DNA from: a virus
Strand: one strand, 5' to 3'
Length of the DNA: 46,715 bases
IMG/VR virus record: IMGVR_UViG_3300025009_000167
Location: 1 to 46,715 of that record
Position 1 is the first letter of the stretch. Every line of letters begins with the position of its first letter. Made by a program: the position numbers and the translations under genes. Positions 5,688-13,140 of the stretch are shown here, in pieces. The notes below the pieces were generated by a model that worked only from the letters and a program-made list of their open reading frames with translations, was not told the origin of the DNA and made no database searches.

Positions 5688-5977
5688 GACACCGGCGGGG
5701 CTAGGAATCGGCTATAGAGATCGTGTACATATTGGCTGCCACGACCCATAACCAGGCCGGAGAGGATCACATCGGCGTAGTAGGGCGCAGTGGCAATTCC
5801 AGCCAGGTTTTTGAGCAGCGTCACCTGGAAGGCGAAGGCTAAAAGCAGACCCCCACCAAGAGCTACGTACTTGATGACCCGCTTCTCCAACCACTCCCCG
5901 AAAATCCACTCGACCATTGATTCGTTAACGAACGCCAACAGTGTGATGATCGCCAGTGCCGTTAGTCCTGTTGTCAC
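5684..5977 (-). CDS. Holin-like membrane protein, 97 aa
   Basis: Hydrophobic segments lie at about residues 3-20 (GLTALAIITLLAF), 37-55 (YVALGGGLLLAFAFQVTLL) and weakly at 65-80, followed by GRGSQYVHDL. Small size, two to three spans and a position directly upstream of and overlapping the endolysin fit a holin. A GRGSxYVHD segment recurs in phage membrane proteins I recall. The start is GTG 5977, 2 nt after the preceding stop, with GGAGAAGG just upstream. Confidence 0.65.
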   Translation of the reverse strand: MTTGLTALAIITLLAFVNESMVEWIFGEWLEKRVIKYVALGGGLLLAFAFQVTLLKNLAGIATAPYYADVILSGLVMGRGSQYVHDLYSRFLAPPVS

Positions 5978-5978
5978 G

Positions 5979-6356
5979 TTACCTTCTCCTTCCCGGCTGT
6001 GCCTTTCGCTGAAAATGTGGTTGCTCCACGTTCCACGAACTCACAAGGGCGATATCCTCCCGCATCGGCGCTCCGTGCGTTCGCAGTTGGTGCCCGGCGT
6101 GTCGCAGTTGAAACGCCCTCGTCAGGTTAGGCACCCCGTTCCAGAACGTCATCGTCTCTGTGAGTCCGCACGAGCACTGCACGTAGCGGGCGACCTCATT
6201 CATCACTGCCCTCCGCCGTGGCCGGCCGCCCCGGTCCGGCGTGTCTTCGGCACAGACGGGGAAGGGGCAAGCCAAGCACCGGGAGCCAGGCCCGGCCTTC
6301 TCGCACCCGCGGTCCTCGTGCGTACCAATGTGGGTTCCGCCTAGCGGTCTGGACAT
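5979..6356 (-). CDS. Cys-cluster protein, possible zinc-binding regulator, 125 aa
   Basis: The N-terminal region holds a Cys cluster (GCEKAGPGSRCLACPFPVC, positions about 18-36) of the C-x8-CxxCPxxxC type, and CSCG follows near residue 60. Such clusters occur in small zinc-binding phage regulators. The rest is not recognised. ATG 6356 shares one base with the stop of the RNA ligase gene (TGATG), so the two are coupled. The Arg-rich C-terminus could bind nucleic acid. Confidence 0.6.
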   Translation of the reverse strand: MSRPLGGTHIGTHEDRGCEKAGPGSRCLACPFPVCAEDTPDRGGRPRRRAVMNEVARYVQCSCGLTETMTFWNGVPNLTRAFQLRHAGHQLRTHGAPMREDIALVSSWNVEQPHFQRKAQPGRRR

Positions 6357-7300
6357 CAGGCGCCCCCTAGCCCAGGCTCCAGCAGCGTTTCATCCTCAAA
6401 CTGACGTTTGAGCAATTCTCCTTTGTAGTGTTCTGGGAGCCCTCGCACCACTCCACGCTTGATTTTGGGCAACGCCCATTCCAACAACTTTGTTGCGATC
6501 AGGTCCACGCATTCCTTTTCGATGTCGGCATGAACCTCTTTAATTAGAGCGCCGATATCGCGAGGCGAATCCTCAATCTGGCTCAACTCGCGCAAGTGCT
6601 GAACTGCCTTGTTCCATCGGGCCGGTGTCCGTAGAGAGAAAATTAATTCCTCAATAATATCAGACTTCGAGGGATTTGCTTCCTTCCACGCGGCAGCGTG
6701 AACCTCCTTAAATCCTTCGGAAACAAACTTGCCGATCAGCACGTGTTTATCTAGCCCAAAGCGGGAGTAGTTTTTGACCACGACTCCCTCTACTTTTTGG
6801 CCACCGAGAATTGATGGTTGGTCCAGCAGCCCTCGGAACATCTGGACATCGCTCACCATACCCTCATAGATGCGCGGCACTGTCTCAAGTCCCAGGCGTT
6901 TGGCTTCCATAACCTTATCATCGTAGGGTAAGTACAACTCGTGGTCAGTATTGATGTCGAAGATTATCAGATTTTTTTCGGGTACACGGTCATAGGCCAA
7001 AGCGTTGTGCCGCGCCTTTTGCAGGTATTCAGCCCGATATGTCCATCCAGGATGCAGGGGCAAGCTGTTGATGATTTCTATTGCTTTGTGAAACATCTTC
7101 TCAGGGGCTACCAGATTAAGTTCTGCCCCTTTTGAACGGGCCTTCAGCGTCAATTCTCCCATATCATCGAGGAATATTCCCCACGAGAATTGGCTGCCAT
7201 CGATTTTTTCCTCAACCAGCACGGGGTCAAGGAACAGTTCTGCCAACGCCCGGTGCCCCAAGGCAAAGATACTCGGGTAGGAATGCCAACTATTAGTCAT
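6356..7300 (-). CDS. RNA ligase, T4 Rnl2-like nucleotidyltransferase
   Basis: The 314-aa protein has the covalent nucleotidyltransferase motifs in order. Motif I is EKIDGSQFS with Lys32 as the AMP-accepting residue. It is followed by YRAEYL near 89-94, IIFDI near 112-116, motif IV VEGVVVKN (170-177) and motif V LIGKFVSE (Lys191). A roughly 120-residue helical C-terminal domain follows. Such enzymes seal nicks in RNA, often to repair host anticodon-nuclease damage. The start is ATG 7300; a TTG at 7351 is less likely. It stands among lysis genes rather than with replication or tRNA genes. Confidence 0.9.
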   Translation of the reverse strand: MTNSWHSYPSIFALGHRALAELFLDPVLVEEKIDGSQFSWGIFLDDMGELTLKARSKGAELNLVAPEKMFHKAIEIINSLPLHPGWTYRAEYLQKARHNALAYDRVPEKNLIIFDINTDHELYLPYDDKVMEAKRLGLETVPRIYEGMVSDVQMFRGLLDQPSILGGQKVEGVVVKNYSRFGLDKHVLIGKFVSEGFKEVHAAAWKEANPSKSDIIEELIFSLRTPARWNKAVQHLRELSQIEDSPRDIGALIKEVHADIEKECVDLIATKLLEWALPKIKRGVVRGLPEHYKGELLKRQFEDETLLEPGLGGA

Positions 7301-7396
7301 GACGCCCCACATCCAGGGGCCAGGAGAGTCCAGGCACCCCCCTGGCTCCAAACATCTTTGGCACTTTGGAAATACGGACGGAGAGGTTCTCTGACT

Positions 7397-7600
7397 CTAG
7401 CTATTCTTTTCACGGCCCAAGACTCCTTTCCCCGTTATATTCCCCTGTGGCCTGGCACGTGAGGTTCGCAAAATAGCCGTTACGCGCTGACGGGAAATCC
7501 GGAAGGCTTTGGCTAGCGCGGCATGGGTCATTTCAGGGTGTCGCTCATGCCACCAGAAAATGAGGTCGTTTCGTTGGCGCTTTGCTTGCAAGGTGTACAT
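7397..7600 (-). CDS. Small HTH protein, 67 aa, leaderless
   Basis: NDLIFWWHERHPEMTHAALA, then KAFRISRQRVTAILR, is a helix-turn-helix resembling sigma-factor region 4 or a resolvase-type HTH. It has its own promoter: TTGCTA, a 17-bp spacer and TATACT, then 6 nt and the ATG, with no Shine-Dalgarno. It may act as a transcription regulator of the lysis block. Inference from motif only. Confidence 0.7.
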   Translation of the reverse strand: MYTLQAKRQRNDLIFWWHERHPEMTHAALAKAFRISRQRVTAILRTSRARPQGNITGKGVLGREKNS

Positions 7601-7606
7601 GTGAGA

Positions 7607-7635
7607 AGTATAGCATAACTATTGCCATTTAGCAA
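7607..7635 (-). promoter_or_regulatory. Promoter with 6-nt -10 to ATG spacing
   Basis: On the minus strand: TTGCTA (7630-7635), 17 bp, TATACT (7607-7612), TCTCAC, ATG. The predicted transcription start coincides with the start codon. Confidence 0.6.
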
Positions 7636-7684
7636 TAGGGGAGTTTTGCGGGTTTTGGCTTAGCTCGGAGTTGGTTCGTTGATG

Positions 7685-8026
7685 CTATACCCGCCGCTGA
7701 ATTTCCTCGTGCAGATTATGCAGGGACTCGCGCAGTTCTTCCCTGAATTTGGCCAGGTCTACGCTGAGACGATTTTCGATCTTCTCCATATCACCCTTCA
7801 ATTCCAGTCGGGTCTTGTCCAGGGCTGCATTAAAATCCCGCTTAGCAGGGCACTGGAAGGCATGGAGCGTAACCTTGGCGTCCACGAGGTCCTGCACTGC
7901 CCGCCGTTCCTGCCCATTCCACTCTTTCGGAGCCGACCGGGAGATGGCCGCAACCGTCACCTTGGCGAACCAGCCCATCGCTACCCCTGCCAGGCCGATC
8001 AGTGAGACCAGGACGGTGGGGTCCAC
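7685..8026 (-). CDS. Membrane-anchored coiled-coil protein, 113 aa (possible spanin-like)
   Basis: One N-terminal hydrophobic helix (VLVSLIGLAGVAMGWFA) is followed by a long, charged coiled coil to the C-terminus (LELKGDMEKIENRL and on). This layout suits an inner-membrane spanin (Rz-like) or a holin-associated protein. It lies between the fibre genes and the lysis block. The start is GTG 8026 with GGAG about 8 nt upstream. No lipoprotein partner is obvious next to it. Confidence 0.55.
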   Translation of the reverse strand: MDPTVLVSLIGLAGVAMGWFAKVTVAAISRSAPKEWNGQERRAVQDLVDAKVTLHAFQCPAKRDFNAALDKTRLELKGDMEKIENRLSVDLAKFREELRESLHNLHEEIQRRV

Positions 8027-8048
8027 CTACGACTCCGCCACGAGCAGT

Positions 8049-8201
8049 CTAGGTCCCATCGGAGTTCCCGCCCTGAATGGGAGGCTGTACCTCCAGCTCC
8101 TGGATCCGGGCTAGCAGCTTCTCCCGCTCAGTCCGCAGCGCGTCCAGGGACTGGTGCGCCGTGAATAGGGCTGACAAGATTTGGGTTAGGGTGCTGTCCA
8201 T
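8049..8201 (-). CDS. Small coiled-coil protein, 50 aa
   Basis: MDSTLTQILSALFTAHQSLD, then ALRTEREKLLARIQELEVQP: an amphipathic N-terminal helix and then a coiled coil, with a Gly-rich tail. It follows the stop of the upstream ORF by 1 nt, and GGAG lies inside that ORF. Function unknown. Confidence 0.6.
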   Translation of the reverse strand: MDSTLTQILSALFTAHQSLDALRTEREKLLARIQELEVQPPIQGGNSDGT

Positions 8202-8202
8202 C

Positions 8203-8376
8203 TCAGGCTCCTTCGCTTGTCTCGTAGGTAAACTCGGAAGTGTATTCTATGTTAGCATGGAACTTTGGAACAAACTCACAAGTTGGGTCGGAAACCGTGC
8301 CGTCAGGGTAAACCTTCCCTCGAACGATGACTATAGGTCCCTTGGTCAGGGTCTGGGCGGAATCGGTGTCGTCCAT
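8203..8376 (-). CDS. Small hypothetical protein, 57 aa
   Basis: Begins MDDTDSAQTLTKGPIVIVRG and continues with KVYPDGTVSDPTCEF. It is beta-prone and acidic. A strong AAGGAGG lies 7 nt upstream. It sits between the fibre gene and the 50-aa coiled-coil gene. Not recognised. Confidence 0.65.
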   Translation of the reverse strand: MDDTDSAQTLTKGPIVIVRGKVYPDGTVSDPTCEFVPKFHANIEYTSEFTYETSEGA

Positions 8377-8385
8377 TTTGCCTCC

Positions 8386-9600
8386 TTAGACGATTAGATA
8401 CGAGAACCAGACGGCGAAGTTGCTAGCACCCACGCCACTGTTCCACTGAAAACTAGCCCTGTCATTGGTGGTATCACCATTGATGCGGCCATTATCTGCC
8501 CCGCCGTTGTCTCCCCCTCCGTTGCATTGTCCCTCGTTTGTGAAGTTAGATGCTACCGGCAAGGAAATACCAACCTCAGCTGCCCCCGCCCCCGTGGGGG
8601 TGGTGGCTATCTCTCCGGAGACAAAGACTCTTGCTCCAATCCGTGTAATTTGGAAGACGCTACCGGTAAAGACTGTGGCAGCGTTAAGATTGGTTACCAA
8701 CGTCAGCGTCGGCGTATACGTCCCGCTGTACACCTGCCCGCTGTCGCTCGGTGTGTTGATGATGGGGCTGGTCAGGGTGATGCCCGATATCAATGCGCCG
8801 CCATCGTCTGCGTCCCCGTGGTCGTGATTGGCGTTTGTGAAGTCAGCGATTGTGGGCGCAACCAGCAAACTCTCGCCATTCCCAAAACGCTCTGTCTGGG
8901 AAGCCCCAATACTGTGCAGCGTGCCCTCGGCGTCGTGGATAAAACGCGCCGTGCCATTGTTGGAGACAACGAACAGATTCCCGTCAGTGCCCACCGGGGC
9001 CACACCCGTACCGCTTTTGATCTGAGCGTAGACCTCGATGGCGCCGATCCCCGCGGTGCTCTTGGTGGTATCAACCGCCTCGCCCACCAGTCCGGACAAA
9101 AGTAAGGCCCGTCCCGCAGCGGCATCGGTATCGGTGAACCCACGGACCAACAAGCCCCCGCCCAGTGCTGACACCTTAGAAAAGGCTGCATACGTGTCCG
9201 TTTCGGCTACATCGGTTACCCCGTGTGCCACGTCGCTCGACTTGAAGGCCAGGATTTCGTCATCGTTGGCGTCCTGCTGAAGGGTAAGGCCCTGTGTCAT
9301 AAGGGCATTAGCCGTATCATTGAAAAATACGTTGCCATTGAGAATCGGGCTGGTCAGCGTCGGGCTCGTCAAGGTCTTGTTCGTCAGGACGTCAGTGGTA
9401 GCCTTCCCCACCAGGGTATCGTTGCCCGATGTAGGGAGCGTCAGTGTCCTCGCATTGGTCACAGTCGTAATACTGTCGGCCTTGAGGAGCGCCGTGTCCG
9501 TCCCCTCGTGGGTGTGGGCTGTCAGGTCTGTCCGCAGGTTGTTGACGTGGCTGGGGACCGCCCTGTCGTCGCTGTTTACTACTGTCGATACTAGTGCCAT
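8386..9600 (-). CDS. Tail fibre or spike-type structural protein, 404 aa
   Basis: The N-terminal third has low-complexity fibre repeats (LTNKTLTSPTLTSPILNGN), common in phage tail fibres that form triple beta structures, and the same type recurs near residue 275 (ITLTSPIINTP). The C-terminal part (GTYTPTLT, then Gly/Asn-rich GGDNGGADNGRINGD) looks like a receptor-binding tip domain. It is the last of the large fibre genes. Gene order and repeats support an adsorption role. Confidence 0.75.
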   Translation of the reverse strand: MALVSTVVNSDDRAVPSHVNNLRTDLTAHTHEGTDTALLKADSITTVTNARTLTLPTSGNDTLVGKATTDVLTNKTLTSPTLTSPILNGNVFFNDTANALMTQGLTLQQDANDDEILAFKSSDVAHGVTDVAETDTYAAFSKVSALGGGLLVRGFTDTDAAAGRALLLSGLVGEAVDTTKSTAGIGAIEVYAQIKSGTGVAPVGTDGNLFVVSNNGTARFIHDAEGTLHSIGASQTERFGNGESLLVAPTIADFTNANHDHGDADDGGALISGITLTSPIINTPSDSGQVYSGTYTPTLTLVTNLNAATVFTGSVFQITRIGARVFVSGEIATTPTGAGAAEVGISLPVASNFTNEGQCNGGGDNGGADNGRINGDTTNDRASFQWNSGVGASNFAVWFSYLIV

Positions 9601-9613
9601 GACGATGCCTCCG

Positions 9614-11590
9614 TTAAGTCCATTTGTAGTTGCCGGACCAGTCCGCCTGTCCGTCCCAATTGAAGTAGGTCCCGACGTTGCCTATCACTCGCACGGTCAC
9701 TTCACTGATCCAAGCGGGCGGGGCAAACTCGTGTTGCTCGATAAGACGCATGGGACCTGCCTTTTCCACCACGACGTTGCGGCTACGAGCATCCCCTTTC
9801 CAGTAATCGGTTAAAACCACGGGAGGCGAATTGCGAAGTGCTTTCAGCGTACCCAAGGCTGTGTCCGCTGCTACCCTGCTGGACCTTCCATCAGCAGTCT
9901 TTTGCGCATCGGCCAGGATGATGCTGAAAGACAGCACGTCCTCATATTGCGGGCGTAAGGCTGCCCTGGCGATTAGGCCCTTCACCTTCGGTGTGCTAGC
10001 ACTGCTGGCGTTGGTGATGTCCAGGCGCATCTTGGTGTTGTAGCCCCGCCAACTTCCTGTGGCAGGTCGGCTGAGGCGGGTCCGGCTAGCGGTAGTGGCA
10101 CTCAGACCCCATTGGGTGTACGCCCCGGCGTCAATGGAGAGTTTCAACTGAGCAAAGGTGCTGCTCGAAAAGCCAGAGTTCTCAATATCGAAGCCCATCA
10201 GTTCTTTGTCTATCCCCCGTGCCCCGAAGTCAATGGGGGATAGATAGATCGAAGGCGCCGCGGCGTAGGTATGACCCGACTCAGAAAGCGGGTTGTTGAT
10301 CGGTGACACGGTGATGTAGGCCACGTCTTGTCCTGCTCCCATCCAAAGCCGGTTGGGGGTGGTTAGGCCGGAGACGTGCATACAGTTGACCGTCTTGGCG
10401 GGGATCTTCACCAGCGGGTGCCATATCTTCGGGCCAATCCATCCAGGAGGGATCGCTTCCCCCTCGTGGGGCCGGCGCCCCTTGAGGATGTAGGTGTCGG
10501 TTCCATTATAGAGGGCCACATAATGCCACCCGGCCAGATAGGTTTGCGCTGTCACCCGGCCGTACACAGGTGAGGTGTTGCCGGGGTCTCCCCCGGGCTG
10601 AATGGATTGCAAGTTGGAGCCTGCCGTCCGTGGGTTGAACTCCAGCAGCCCCATAATGTGAGGCAGGCAGATGTAGTCGTCTATAGCGATGGGGTTCACC
10701 CCATTATTGGCACTCTTGAGGTGCGCGATGGCTTGTAGCAGGTTTGTAGCCCGCCCGGAAGAGTCCAGTCCGTATAGCCCATCCGCCTTGCACGCCCATA
10801 CCGCGTGGCGCATCCCCACTAGGCCGGTAAGGGCCTGCGAGGTGTCCCCGATGGCGAAGGGAGTTGCCGGCCCCCAGTTGGCAGCGGTGAGCGGGTCGCT
10901 GCCGGTCAGGACACCATCCACGGAATTGGTGCTGTAACCTCGCCAGAGGCGCCAGCCTACGGCGCCGGGAACGTCCAGCCAATCCTTGGCGAAGTACTTG
11001 GCCTGGACGGTGGCAGCCTGGCTCCAAGCCGAGCCTGTGAATTTCCAGATAGGCGTGCTGGACGAAAACCCCACGAAGATGGCGCCGTCAAACTCCACGG
11101 CCTTGGTCACAACCGTGGAAGCCCCGAAGTCCTTGCCCGTCACAGCAGCCCCTAACGCGACTAGGGCGTCGGTCGTAGTGTTGATCTGACGGCAATACCG
11201 GCCCCCAATGGCGTAGATATTGCCACCCAGCTCGAAGAAATCGGTAACCAGGTTGGACCCGTCGGCTACGCCCGTTATGGTGGTAAGCAGCCCTGCGGCT
11301 ACGATCATGCCGGGTTGACTACAATCGGCGTCCACGGCGTAGTCATAGCAGCCGGGGACGTAGTGTTCGCCGTACCCGTAGCCCAGGTGAAAGGTTCGCA
11401 TCTCTACGTTACGCTCCCCCATAGGGGCGTCCTGTCCTAACTCGGTAGGGATGGAGTCTTCTGTCCAGATCGGGACGCCCTTGTCCTGAGCGAGGATGTA
11501 GCCATCCCCGTTCAGAATTAGGTCATAAGCACGTTCCCGACCCGTGGTTCTGGTGGCGACGGCGGACCTGCCGGAGCCTATTCGTGTCAT
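9614..11590 (-). CDS. Large beta-rich virion structural protein, 658 aa
   Basis: No catalytic motif. Many short beta strands with repeated WxF/YxG-type blades (ADGLYGLDSSGRATNLLQ, YLAGWHYVALYNGTDTYILK, NRLWMGAGQDVAYITVS) suggest a beta-propeller. The C-terminal region from about 480 resembles a beta-sandwich. It overlaps the upstream gene by ATGA and lies within the tail/fibre block, so it is likely a tail-hub or host-contact protein. Confidence 0.65.
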   Translation of the reverse strand: MTRIGSGRSAVATRTTGRERAYDLILNGDGYILAQDKGVPIWTEDSIPTELGQDAPMGERNVEMRTFHLGYGYGEHYVPGCYDYAVDADCSQPGMIVAAGLLTTITGVADGSNLVTDFFELGGNIYAIGGRYCRQINTTTDALVALGAAVTGKDFGASTVVTKAVEFDGAIFVGFSSSTPIWKFTGSAWSQAATVQAKYFAKDWLDVPGAVGWRLWRGYSTNSVDGVLTGSDPLTAANWGPATPFAIGDTSQALTGLVGMRHAVWACKADGLYGLDSSGRATNLLQAIAHLKSANNGVNPIAIDDYICLPHIMGLLEFNPRTAGSNLQSIQPGGDPGNTSPVYGRVTAQTYLAGWHYVALYNGTDTYILKGRRPHEGEAIPPGWIGPKIWHPLVKIPAKTVNCMHVSGLTTPNRLWMGAGQDVAYITVSPINNPLSESGHTYAAAPSIYLSPIDFGARGIDKELMGFDIENSGFSSSTFAQLKLSIDAGAYTQWGLSATTASRTRLSRPATGSWRGYNTKMRLDITNASSASTPKVKGLIARAALRPQYEDVLSFSIILADAQKTADGRSSRVAADTALGTLKALRNSPPVVLTDYWKGDARSRNVVVEKAGPMRLIEQHEFAPPAWISEVTVRVIGNVGTYFNWDGQADWSGNYKWT

Positions 11591-12855
11591 ACGGGTTGCC
11601 CCGAAGCAATCCAGCGTTCGGCATAGGGAAGGAAAGATAGCCGAGAGTTGTAATCCGCCTCAAACTCGCCCGCTCGAGGGTCTTCGTGATCCCGTGCTGC
11701 CAGCCAGCAGGCTCCCAATTCCACCAGGTCCTTGTCGGCAGTGGTGGTATCGCTGTCAGAAGATAGTTCTGAGTGTGGCCCTAGCCCTCGAACCAAAAGA
11801 AGTGCGTCAGCCATAGGTGCGAATGAATAGGCAATGCGGTAGGGGTTTGCCGCGGTGACTTCGGCAATGATGTCCTCGTATGGGATGGAGCTAAGGTGCT
11901 GCCCCATCCAGAGCCCAGCGTCAGCCCCGGCGGTGACGGCAGAGCCTCCCCGGTACTGGTATAGGCCTTCCACGGCGCCAGGGTTATCCACCCAAGAGGG
12001 TAGGTCCATCTGCCTAGCCGATTTATGGCGGAGGCTCACGTTGTCCCAATACACGTCGGCGCTGGCCTCTTGCCCCTTGAGCCTGATGGACAGCGAGAGG
12101 CACCCTGCCGGCGTGGTGAAGTCGAAGGCCAGGTATCGCCAGTCACGGTAGGTGCTGGTCTCGCTCTCAATTACTGCGGCGTTGGTCTCGTCATAGGCTT
12201 CCAGTTCCCCTGTGCCGAACGCAACACGAAGGTCTGCCCGGACGCAGTAGGTGTCCCCTGGAGCCACATTGATGAGGGCGGATCGCGCACGCCCGTTAGC
12301 AGAACTGTTCAGTGCCCGAAGGCTATTGCTTCCCAGGGTGATGTTGGCCGCTGCCGTAACCTTGGACAGGGTCGCCGTGGTTGCCGTCCAGTTGCTCGTG
12401 CCGGAGGTTTCCATGTCGCCGTCCGTGACCAGTGTCAGGAGCCCATAGCGCCGATACCGGAGACTGCGAAGAATGCGGTTGATGTAGTGTGTCCAACCGG
12501 GGATGCTTCCCCACCGGGTCCCGGGGGGAACAGCCTTGTAAAAGCCCATTGTCATGGTCGTGGTGGGGGTGTTGCTAAAGCCACGTCCTGTGGGCAGCGT
12601 GAATGTTGACGTGCCGGGAGCGTAAGTCTTGATGCGCCGAACTTCCCCTACGTTAAGGGGCGTCACGGCAGAGTCAGCCTCGACTTTGGCCCATACGTTC
12701 TGCCAGTAGGTGGCCTCGTCTTCTTCGTCAAAGTGCGATGCAGCGGCGTTGTGTACCCATACGGTCGTGGCTGAACCTGACGAAGGCGACCCTTGCGAAT
12801 ACCACCCCAGTCGCTCAGGACACTCGCGGGACATAACCAAAAGGGACGTTGACAT
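11587..12855 (-). CDS. Structural protein with embedded carbohydrate-binding-like domain, 422 aa
   Basis: Residues about 145-275 form a CBM4/9-like jelly roll: LVTDGDMETSGTSNWT at the start, and SADVYWDNVSLRH at the end, the usual strand with an Asn/Asp. The flanks (residues 1-140 and 290-422) look like phage-specific structure. It is probably a tail component that binds host surface glycan, working with the neighbouring glycosidase. No enzyme motif seen. Confidence 0.65.
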   Translation of the reverse strand: MSTSLLVMSRECPERLGWYSQGSPSSGSATTVWVHNAAASHFDEEDEATYWQNVWAKVEADSAVTPLNVGEVRRIKTYAPGTSTFTLPTGRGFSNTPTTTMTMGFYKAVPPGTRWGSIPGWTHYINRILRSLRYRRYGLLTLVTDGDMETSGTSNWTATTATLSKVTAAANITLGSNSLRALNSSANGRARSALINVAPGDTYCVRADLRVAFGTGELEAYDETNAAVIESETSTYRDWRYLAFDFTTPAGCLSLSIRLKGQEASADVYWDNVSLRHKSARQMDLPSWVDNPGAVEGLYQYRGGSAVTAGADAGLWMGQHLSSIPYEDIIAEVTAANPYRIAYSFAPMADALLLVRGLGPHSELSSDSDTTTADKDLVELGACWLAARDHEDPRAGEFEADYNSRLSFLPYAERWIASGQPV

Positions 12856-12858
12856 GGC

Positions 12859-13140
12859 CTAGCCCTTTCTCTCCGTTTTCTTGGCAGGAGGCGGGGGATC
12901 GTAGATCTCTACCGGTTCCAGGCTCCATACAGGGAGACCTTCTGCGACTTCACCCCCGCCATAGACATGCTGCGCCTTGCGCTCTAGTGCATCTAGATCT
13001 CCCCTGAAACGGTGCGCCTCGCAACTGATGACGCGTCTCTCAGCGTCGTATCGCAGATGGTAGATCGTGGACGGCAACGTCCACGATGGCGGATTCGCCA
13101 AGTGATCCTTATATCGCTGCCAATGGCTTTTCTGCGTCAC
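12859..13140 (-). CDS. Small protein sharing a domain with 16415-17095, 93 aa
   Basis: The core YHLRYDAERRVISCEAHRFR, then GDLDALERKAQHVYG and EGLPVW, matches YHLIYGRAGEVIDYHVDHLR, then GGIDALWRKLQRRYP and AGLPVW in the protein at 16415-17095, with the same spacing. Start placed at GTG 13140, overlapping the upstream stop as GTGA; a longer frame overlaps the depolymerase gene and is rejected. Function unknown, presumably virion-associated. Confidence 0.7.
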   Translation of the reverse strand: MTQKSHWQRYKDHLANPPSWTLPSTIYHLRYDAERRVISCEAHRFRGDLDALERKAQHVYGGGEVAEGLPVWSLEPVEIYDPPPPAKKTERKG

